Assembly: GCF_963678635.1 (NCBI RefSeq)
Contig: NC_087070.1
Location: forward strand, 44,869,467 to 44,933,466
DNA length: 64,000 nt
Source: Symsagittifera roscoffensis
Lineage: Eukaryota > Xenacoelomorpha > Acoela > Convolutidae
Direction: 5' to 3'
The position numbers and the translations under genes are program-made. Shown one piece after another: positions 55,407-64,000 of this stretch. Position 1 is the stretch's first letter; each line of letters opens with the position of its first letter. The notes below the pieces were generated by a model, which saw only the letters and a program-made list of their open reading frames with translations, searched no databases and was not told the origin of the DNA.

Positions 55407-58400
55407 AGATAAAATATCATAATAATAACCAAAGATAAATACTAGTTTAGATCTGGTTCCACATTGTCCCAAAATAAGTCACTTGTCATTTTCGATGGTG
55501 ATAGGCTATGAATTTGGCAGATTTTTTGACAGCCTAGCAGAAGAATTTTTAAATACCTTGTGACTTCTGAAAGCATTTTTCCTGTGATTAATCAATATCA
55601 ATGCGCTAATTTTTGTTGCCAATGATCTAGCACTGAATTTTATAAGATCACAAGTGCTGTTTATATGTATTCGATGCTTTAGTTTGTCATTTTGACTGCT
55701 GGTTGTGGGGTCTAATCGCATTCGTGAAAAGAGTTCCATCTTGTTCGAAGTCTATTTACGAGTTCACTTCCTGTTGTAGCAAGTTTATTGATAAGGGAGA
55801 CCGGTCATTGAATCTCTGATTCAGTATCAGAAAATCCATTTTAAAGGTCATAAAAGACACACTTGCTGTATAACAGTTGAATTACTAAAAACGTCAACAT
55901 CACGGTATTGGGTCGCCTCAGGTAAAAACAAATCGAGACTTCTGAGGCCATGCAAGGCTGGTTGGAGTCGTCCAGTTCCCTAAGCTACTATCGAAGGCTA
56001 TCCTTTTGTTCAGGGTGCAGATTATAGTTAGTGATCATGTCGATTCACAAGAAGTGTATCTGAAAAACTTCAATCGAATTGCTGATGACGACTGCCTTGG
56101 AGTAGTTTCGTAAACGTTTTGTGATTTGGAAAAGCCTCTTTAATTTGTTCAATAAAAATCGGTCAATTTGTTTTCACTGCGAATGATCTAACACTAAGTT
56201 TTTTTTATATTTGACTAAAAGTGTTTTCTGACTACGGCTTGAAGACTTTGACTGTCTTTCTAGTTGCTGCTCGCCGGCTGGGCACTCATATTTGTTCTAC
56301 CAGGTCCGTCTTCTTTGAAGTATTTTTCAAATTATTTCGAATTTTGCATAGCATCGTTAATTCTTGGATGACTTTCGTATTTTCCATTTCTTGAAGATGT
56401 GTCTCGACGGCAAACACTTCATTAGCATCTAAAAACTAAAGCTGTTATTCAAGTCGGCTCCAAGTTCAATGTTTGAATAAGTAGATTAGATTGTCCCTTG
56501 TGACCGTAAGTTTCATTTTATTTTCAAAAATATTTCGTTTCGTTTTATTTTGTTTGTCGGTCTCTATCTTTTTAAATGTAAACATTGAAAAGCAACTCCT
56601 GAAATCAAGTCGTCATGTGATTCAAAATTCAAAATCTACAAAAAAGAAAACTACTTTACCGTTGAACAGAAGTTCAATATACCGGGGCCTAGGAAATTAG
56701 ACGATAAGCAAATTAGACGGATGCTACAAAAGCGAACTTTGACGACATTTTTTTTTTACAGATCTGGCATTTTAGTTGAAAAAGCTGTAAAAAGGAAAGG
56801 GTCAACAAAATTTTTTCTTACGAGTCAAGTTACACAAATACAAAAAGAACATAAAATGTCAATACCTATCAAAACAGTTAGTTTAAATGAACATAAAATG
56901 TCAAATCCGAATTTTACAGGAGAGTTTTGAATTGAATTAATTATGCATGATTGACTTATTAAATTTTTGGCCGCCAAAATTTAACTTTTGTCTGCAAACA
57001 ATTTTATTTTTCTGACGCAATTTGTCTGCAAACAATTTTAATCACTCTCACTTTTGTCTATTTTCTCACAATTGCAGTTTTGCAACATCGTCTAATTTCC
57101 TTCTAAATACCTCCGTCTACTTTGCTTATCGTCTAATTTCTCAACCCCCATATTGTAGTTGTAAAAATGATTTAGACCGTTTCATGAAGCGCTGCTGAAG
57201 TGTTTTGAAATCTATTTTTAGCTTTGCTGCTGTCTGCTATATTAGCATGTCTGTTTGTTCATCGAGTATTCATGGCTCACAATGAAGAACAGTGATATTC
57301 TTCTGTCACAATGTCTACATCAAGATTCAGAGCAAAAATTTCGTCAAAATCCAGATCGAAGAGTGCTAAAGCACACAGTTGTTTCACTTACACTTCTTAC
57401 GATGGGCCTTAGATTGACAAGTAATTGAAGTTGTTGCTTTTTTAGATACGGTTGCTTCTTCCAGAACCCATGTTTTGTTTTTGATTGTCCGTTGTGCTGA
57501 TCGGAACACCCAGGTTTTCTCCAAAAGTTTCTAAGTTTTCCTTTTATTCATTGAAAGATGTTAAGTTAGATAGGCAAAAAAATTATCTTATCGGTTTTTG
57601 GGTTGCTCATGATTAGCAATGTCCATTAGGGTTCATCTATGGCTCACTTGAGGGTTCGAAACATCTTAGCATTAATATTTGTCAGTGGTTACTGCCTGAA
57701 GTTCTCATGTTAGGGTGATTGCAATTTTAGACAGTTCTCTGACTGCTTTTTCAGAAGGCCCATGTAAAATCAAAACCTTCATCTGCAATAGGTTTCACCT
57801 GTAAGAACCCTTTTGCGTCAAAAAATGTTGAGCACTGTAATTTTTGATCCTAGCAATTTTCGTGTTTTCAACGTTAGCTCTTCTGAAAAAAAACGAGGAA
57901 CAGTTCCCTTTTTTGATGCCCTTCAGTAAAATAAACAATCAAATTGAGTTTGACATAATTCGCAATTTTGCAAGAATACAGTAACCGTTGAATTTGACCA
58001 GTTTATTTGTTCATACTCGTCATTCAAGTTTTTGTTGCCTAGATTTTGTCGTTTAGTGGCTGTTCATGTGTGATCAGTACTAGCGCTTGATATCTCGTCT
58101 GATGTTTTCCAGATTTTAATCTCTTGTTGCTCCGTTTTTGCTACTTCTGCTTTTTAAATAGTGCCGCGATTTTGAATAGTGACTTCGTTTGGTTGTAGTA
58201 TGCGGTAACTAATCGTTGATGAGATGCTCGAGAGCGTTTGAGTTTCTCCCAATTGTCCGCCAGGTCAATATGCTGTCAAAAATTTGTTTGTGTTCTTGTT
58301 GACGGTGAGCTTCAATGAGGATTGCTAAATGTTTTGATTATCTGAACATCTTTAAAATTTGAACGTTGATTTGACGGTTGAAATTCGTAAATGTAATTTT

Positions 58401-59178
58401 TGGCTTTGTAAACATTAAAGTCATCGGTCATTTTTTAAATGAGACAGTTGGTTAGTTGGTTGTTGCAACCGACAGTTTTTAATCAGAGAAGTGTTTTAAG
58501 GTGGCATGCTTCAAGTAGAAGGAAATGGTAAAACAAAAAGTCCAAACGAGGACAAAAAAAAACAAGCTCAAAACTATGTCAGAAAAAATTCAAAAATGAA
58601 GAAACGTGAAACGTAAAATTTTTGTCAGAGCTTCAGAATTTTTTTTAACACCGTTCTGTAACGACGTTTAATAAGGCAGTTTCTTGGGTCTACTAGTCTT
58701 TAAATCACCTTCTCAGAAATTTCAGCAAAATAATTATAGGGTCTTTATTTTGTTAGGATATCTTAATTTTTTTTGTCACTCTGATCCTTTATCACTATAA
58801 ACTGGAAGACTAGTTTAACGTTGTCATTATGACAACTTTAATCCTCATCTTAAATCTCCAACCAATTTGAGATAGATTCATTTGTCGTCATCATTAAAAC
58901 TTGAAAAAGTCAAACTCTTCGAAATTGAATTTTCTGAAATATTGGCTTAGTTTAACAAGCCTTGTTAAAGACAAAAATGCACGGTTACAAACTGCCCGGC
59001 TACAATGCGTTCTACATGAAGCACCACAAAATGTACCAAATTTTGAAATAATAGTTCCAACTTTCGACAAACTTTTTCTTCAGACAAACTTAGACTTGTT
59101 AGTTATCCATTTTTGGACGGATATTTTTTATATTATTCAAAAGTTATTGTTGTCGTGAGCTTAAAATTGAAATGTATT
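55407..59178. other. intergenic, no gene recognised
   Basis: Apart from the MITE at 56681-57150 there are only short frames without motifs. Composition is AT-rich with frequent T runs. Confidence 0.4.
56681..57150. mobile_element. MITE with long terminal inverted repeats, about 470 bp
   Basis: The left end carries GAAATTAGACGATAAGCAAA then TTAGACGG. The reverse complement of the right end carries GAAATTAGACGATAAGCAAA then GTAGACGG, that is 27 of 28 matching. Outside this both ends have a G-rich cap (CCGGGGCCTAG and GGGGGTTGA). The AAATTAGACG block is itself repeated within the arm, and an extra copy occurs near 57089. ATAT lies on both flanks. No transposase is encoded, so it would be mobilised in trans. 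Confidence 0.7.
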
Positions 59179-59179
59179 T

Positions 59180-60530
59180 CACCTGTGATTATTGGTCGTG
59201 AAGATATGGGGGTTTAAAGTTTGCCATTTTGGCCAATTTGGGAAAATTAACGCGCAAGTATTTTGCCCCCTATTAAAGCGCAAGCCAAGATTTATTCCGT
59301 CTGAGAAATTGTTCCAAATTGGTTGAAGAAAGCTTATTTGCCATAATTGTTGTTCCGAATTTTGGGAAAAAAACAAAATATTTATGCTCGGTGTAGTTTT
59401 TTTATTCAATCAATTTTCGCCGACCAAAAGAATTTTTTAAAAAAAATTTTTTATACTCGATTGAAAATATCGAGTTCAATTTTTAAAAGATATTTTACCC
59501 TCATTATTTTATGAAAAGTACTGACGGTTTGAAAAATGCCACATTGGACATGCTCTGGACTAAATTATGCGTAATTTGTACAGTTTACTCATAATGCTGA
59601 GAGCGTAACGCAAATTGTTTGTGCATGGCGAGTATCCCACACAACAAAATCGTTCCAAATTGAATAAAAGCTAGCTAATAGATCGTAATAATTATTTTAT
59701 TTTGTACGATTCAAAATTACACCCTATATTTTTGTCCGAAACTTATAGGTTTTCGACATTTTTTTCCCCGAAAAGTCTTTGAAATTAGTTAAGGGACAGT
59801 AGCAACATTCAGGGTTTTTCATCACTATGTTCATTTATCACTTTGTTTTTTTATATGGCGTGTTGGGGATAATTTTTAAAAAAATATCAAATTGAAAAAA
59901 AAATCATTTTTTTTATTACATTTAATTTTTCATGTTATTACTACTCCATAGACCTTAAATGGCAGTTGGAACATTCAGGGCTTCGCCCTGATACGAGCAG
60001 TGTTGTTTTATTGTTCTGACTTTGGAAGAAAACGGAATATTGTTGCTCGGTGTGATTTTTTTTATTCAGTCAATTTTCACCGATCGAAATAACAGTTTTC
60101 AACAAAAAATTTTTATACCCCATTGAAGATATTGTCTTCTTAAGTTCAAAGACACAAATTTTAAAAAATATTTTGCCTCCAATTTTCTAATTTTTTTGTA
60201 AAGTTCTGGGGGTTTGAAAATTGCCGAATTGCCCATGTTTCGGACTAAATTATGCACGCTATGAAGATTTTATTCATATTGCTGAGAGCGTAATGCGAAT
60301 TATTTAATTATTTATGCGGTTGACTTATCCCGCACAACCAAATCGTTCCAAATTGAATTGAGGCTAGCTTATCGGATCGGTTTTTATTAATTTCATACGA
60401 CTCAACATTTCACACTTTGATGTTGTCCAAACTTTATAGATTTTCAATACTTTCTTTTCCCAAAAACTATTCGATATGAATTAAGAGACAGTCGGAACAT
60501 TCAGGGCTTTGCCCTGATATACGAGCAGTC
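59180..60530. repeat. diverged tandem duplication with CAGGGC hairpins
   Basis: A block near 59350-59830 is echoed at 60020-60530. Shared landmarks are 'GCTCGGTGTgat/gta' then T-run, 'TCAATTTTC.CCGA', 'GGACTAAATTATGC', 'TGCTGAGAGCGTAA', 'TCGTTCCAAATTGAAT' then 'GCTAGCT', and 'ACATTCAGGG'. A third partial copy of the 'GTTCCAAATTG' part is near 59311. Two units end in perfect short hairpins, CAGGGC-TTC-GCCCTG (59976-59990) and CAGGGC-TTT-GCCCTG (60502-60516), each followed by 'ATACGAGCAG'. Non-coding. Confidence 0.6.
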
Positions 60531-61161
60531 TTGTTTAGGCTGTCTATATGTTTAAACTTTGTTTTCTTCTGCATCAATTTTTTAGAAGTTAATTCTATTT
60601 GAGCTATCTGAGTAAAGTAAACAGTCGAAAAACAAAGTTTCGGCTATTTAACGTTATTCGAGTTTGTGATTTTTCAGGATAATGACTTCCACCGACCGTG
60701 AATAACCTCTCCCCTTCCCCCCTCCGGTCACAAGAAAAACGGAGTTGCGATTTCCAGCAACTCAACTATGAGGACAGATTCATGGGTTATAAAAATGTGA
60801 GAAAAGAAATGCTGTGATTTTACGAGACTGGTGTTGAGAGAAAACTGTTCCAGTTTTTTGAAAGCTTAATATTTTTGGAAGTTTTGGACAACGAAACTTT
60901 GCTTTCATAGTACGCGCTACCTTTTATGTACAATTTATTGAAGTTGCTAGGTCAAACTCAAAATAGGAGGTGATGTTAATCATTCCTGATTTTTTTGCAT
61001 TTAGCATTTAAAAAATTATATGGCTAAATAAAAGGTTTTTCTTTGAAAAAATTCAAATAGTTCAATTTTTGTTAAGTTAACTAACCTCAAATTATACAAA
61101 CATTTACAAAAATGAAATTGTTGAGTTAAAATTTGATAAAATTATCTAGAAAATTTTGACC
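60531..61161. other. intergenic, 3' flank of the tetraspan gene
   Basis: No gene is seen. On the minus strand AATAAA at 60939-60934 could be the polyadenylation signal of the gene ending at 61162. Confidence 0.35.
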
Positions 61162-62822
61162 CTAAACCATATGATCGATACTCGCGGCTTTCTTATGATT
61201 GCTCTGGTTTTGACTTTGACTACCCTCGTTTGATTGACATGAAGACAGGTGAAAACTCGTGAATGTTTGACTTCCTGACATCCCTGCTGGTATATGGACG
61301 TCGGTTCGATCCCGACTCGGGGCGTGATGATTTGTCGGATGAGGTACTCGCACAAACTCGTAGTCGTTCAAACTCAAAGCTTTCATTCTTATTTTATTCT
61401 GATGTCCGCTGTTATGGTAGTTTTTCTCAAACCCAAATTTTTCGACAATTTCGATATTTGCCTCACTGGGTTGGTAAGCATCGTAAAAAAGACGAAGACT
61501 CTCGGCTGTCGGAAAAGGCATCAAGGCTTCTTGTTTCTCGCAACAGCAAGCGCACGAGGGAAAAGGCAGAGGCGTGATCGAATTTTCGACCAAGGGGCTG
61601 AACAAAGCGGCTGACATGCATAAAACTATTGTGAGTAGAGAAAGGTAAAATGACCAGCTGATACTGCACTTGCCCGACAAGAGAAGAAAGGAGTCGCGCC
61701 CACAGAAAGTGTCACTTTGCACGGAGGGGTGGGAAGATCCGAGGGCGAAGCTGACAAAACCACCAACTAAGAAGATTCCTGCAACACAAAAAGTTACATT
61801 TTCATACCACCAACCTTGGAATATATAAATCGATATGGACTCCATAGATAATGTCATGGCTTCCATAGATCATGTCATTGAAATCCAAACAAGGTTTCAT
61901 TTGTCGAAAAATCATTTGTGGTGAATATAAATTTGATAAAGCGTAATAACCGAAGTTCACTGTCCAACTCGAAAAAAAATATCCATTTTCAGATTCAGAA
62001 GTGGATTGTGGGGTTTTGTTGGTGTTCTATTAAGTGGATTTCATTTTTTCTACATTACTAATAAGGGAACGTTTAATGCACCCGAAAATTCTTGCACAAA
62101 TCAAACTAATTTAATCAAATGTACACTTTGATTAAATTATGGGACTGAAATATCAGAATTACGTTCACTAATGCTCTCTGCTATATTTTGTGACTATTAT
62201 AAATACTATAACAGCATAAGAAATAACACACAAGAAATCTGGTTCTGAGAAAGTATTTTTTTTTGCTTTTTTTTTAAACTTGAAGTACCGATGTGGAATG
62301 TTTTGCCAGAAATGTGTTTTTTTTTGCTCAAGCTCTCCTCGTTCAGGTTTGATTACGAAAAAAAAATAGATCTATAGTTCTATAGTAAAGCTATTTTGGC
62401 AAGAGTGCTCGACTGCTTGGCAAATAACGCAGGAGGTTCCGCGTAGAGCACTTTCTTCTTGTCAAAAAAGTGTAAATGTTAGATTTGGGTTCGTTTTTGA
62501 CAATATATATTCCATGTGTGAGTATTACCTACGAATCCATAAATGATTCCTGTGATTGAGAACACCGACTTGTGTTCACACAGACAGTTCTGACAACACA
62601 TGGAACACAGGGAAGATACTGCTCCGGACAGAGCCAGTAGACTGGCCATTAAGAACAGGGTCCCAGATAGGGTCCAGGCGGGTGGAAGTTTGTCCGGCTG
62701 CAGTCGTCCAAGTATGACGTCACACTCCTCCAACTCGACCACTATGAGGTCATAATTGGTACACACCCACCATGGCCCCACAGTATGTCTGTAAGGGGTC
62801 ACGTGAACATCTATGGACCCAT
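61162..62822 (-). CDS. LHFPL-like four-helix membrane protein, last two exons (5' partial)
   Basis: Minus strand. The first exon seen is 62822-62529 (preceded by TTGCAG, followed by GTAATA) and the last is 61778 to the stop at 61162 (preceded by GTGTTGCAG). Both junctions are phase 1 and join within a Gly codon. The protein reads: extracellular loop with 'GPWWVCTNY' and 'LEECD', helix 2 'LSGTLFLMASLLALSGAVSSL', a Cys-rich turn, helix 3 across the exon junction, a loop with 'TFCGRD' and 'LSGKCSISWSFYL', helix 4 'LSLLTIVLCMSAALF', and a long cytoplasmic tail. The W-x2-C...C loop and the CG...G-x-C-x2-x-W pattern fit the LHFPL branch of the claudin-like superfamily. Helix 1 and the start codon must lie beyond the window. 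The tail end overlaps a tRNA-like sequence, so the true C-terminus is less certain. Confidence 0.68.
61290..61325 (+). repeat. tRNA T-arm-like relic antisense to the tetraspan tail
   Basis: GTCGGTTCGATCCCGACTC forms a perfect five-base-pair stem with a TTCGATC loop, the form of a tRNA T-arm with B box, followed by GGGGCG. No A box or D-arm is found at the right distance upstream, so only the 3' half of a tRNA or SINE is present. The opposite strand is read as protein tail. Confidence 0.4.
62400..62455. repeat. hairpin with tRNA-like text in the tetraspan intron
   Basis: AGTGCTC at 62404 and GAGCACT at 62446 pair as the base of a hairpin. The segment between, 'GACTGCTTGGCAAATAACGC', resembles a tRNA anticodon arm with TTGGCAA as the loop. 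No B box follows. It may be a SINE fragment. Confidence 0.3.
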
Positions 62823-64000
62823 CTGCAATAAAATGAAAATATCATGAGTTTGGGCCACGATATCTAGTTGGTAGCGGCAATTTTTGAGTTTATTATATAT
62901 CATTTCAGTCATTTTTTGTTTTTTTACAAAAATTTTTCTGATTTAATTTTTTCTAGGATGCGTTTTGTGAACTCTTTTTTTTCTGAATTTTTTTTACCGT
63001 GGTCAGAATATTTATGCAATTTAAAAGAATCATCTTGCACAGCAACCAACTACTTTTGTTTTTTGAAATTTTTTAGTTACACCATATGTTATATGCAAAC
63101 AGGGGATGTTGCTTCCAATATACTAGTCGAATATGCTTGTTTCGGTTTAGTTCGTTCAAAAAGTTGCCCGCAAATTTCAAGAATTTGCCCACTCCCCTTA
63201 ATCTACCCCTTTTTCTTTCTTTTTTTCCATCAATTCTTCCCTTTTAAAAAACTTCATCTAAACAATCTGAGTTAAAATTAGAGTAAAAAATTTATACAGA
63301 AGTCTCCAAAACTTTGAAAAAAGTTTAAGAAAACATCTGTTTTTGAAAAAAAAGTTACCAGAAAATTGAATAATGCTGTTTAGTTATGCAATTTTTGTTT
63401 AAACTCGCCGAACAAAGAGCGCTTGATTTTTTTGCTAATGATTTTTCAAAAATTCAGATAGTGTTGTCAACTTTTAGATCAGACAAATCTGTTTCCAGTA
63501 CGTCAAAAACTAAACAAGTTTTGGGGAGTTTGAACAACTTTGACCAAAAAATGCGTTATCTGACGCTGTTTTTCTCACTATTTTGAACGTCTCAGTAATT
63601 ATAATCAAATAAGTTTTTTAAATGAAAAGCAACTTGCAAATTTGCGTGTTTTAAGCAACTTCTAAATTTGTTTCTTTCCTTGAAATTATCTGGAATTATT
63701 TTTTCTGCCAATTTCGACTACCTCAAGAAAAACTCGCGGGGGATAAAGTGTGGTGGGTTATCATAATTAAAAAAGTGTCAAAAAATTCTCTACTTTTTGA
63801 GAAAAATTGGTCTGAATTATGTTGATTTTCAGAGTTATCTTGACAAAAATTGATGAGAATCTGACCCTCCAATTCAATTCGACAACACTTTCAAAAATAT
63901 TTCAAAGTAGTATCATTTCTCATTCATTTGTTTATTTCACATAAATTTTCACCATGAAATAGAAAAAAGAGCAGAAAATTCAGAATAAAAAACGAAACCA
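62823..64000. other. probable intron of the tetraspan gene, no exon found
   Basis: Upstream of the last recognised acceptor on the minus strand. No minus-strand exon encoding the missing first helix is visible before the window ends. T-rich plus-strand frames here look like chance openings. Confidence 0.4.

Noticed and set aside
62868-63275. 135-codon plus-strand frame rich in Phe
   Set aside because: It derives from T-rich intronic DNA and has no domain or splice support.

Overview
The window is a piece of an AT-rich animal nuclear genome. It has GT-AG introns, polyadenylation signals, long gene-poor stretches and many transposable elements, and no bacterial operon or phage organisation. 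I cannot name the species from the sequence.

Host genes are few. (1) 5966-7063 (+) is a single-exon gene with a C-terminal SEL1-type repeat. (2) 34402-44085 (+) is a nine-exon gene for a bifunctional 6-phosphofructo-2-kinase/fructose-2,6-bisphosphatase (PFKFB). I resolved it exon by exon with consistent splice phases to 556 residues. Its phosphatase half looks intact, but several kinase motifs are altered. (3) 61162-62822 (-) holds the last two exons of a four-helix membrane protein resembling the LHFPL tetraspan family; its 5' end lies beyond the right edge.

Mobile DNA fills most of the rest. 7640-25874 is a tandem LTR retroelement, LTR-internal-LTR-internal-LTR, flanked as a whole by the repeat GTGT. 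Each internal unit carries two small paralogous ORFs of unknown function, then gag, then a protease reached through a textbook -1 frameshift site, then a long non-coding stretch, then a 3' ORF overlapped by a second open frame. No reverse transcriptase, RNase H or integrase is present, so the element should depend on a helper. This is the most novel object in the window. 25930-26750 (-) is the decayed 3' part of a non-LTR retrotransposon. 39200-41040 is a MULE-type DNA transposon with FLYWCH and C-terminal transposase remnants, lying in a PFKFB intron; 3973-4215 (-) is a second MULE trace. 49160-55402 (-) is a Ty3/gypsy element whose two LTRs match apart from one internal duplication and their last few bases, yet whose gag-pol has several stops and frameshifts.

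Smaller structures include two MITE-like elements (46533-46919, 56681-57150), tRNA-derived SINE-like pieces, and degenerate repeats at 2160-3020 and 59180-60530. The remaining intergenic DNA shows no coding signal that I trust.
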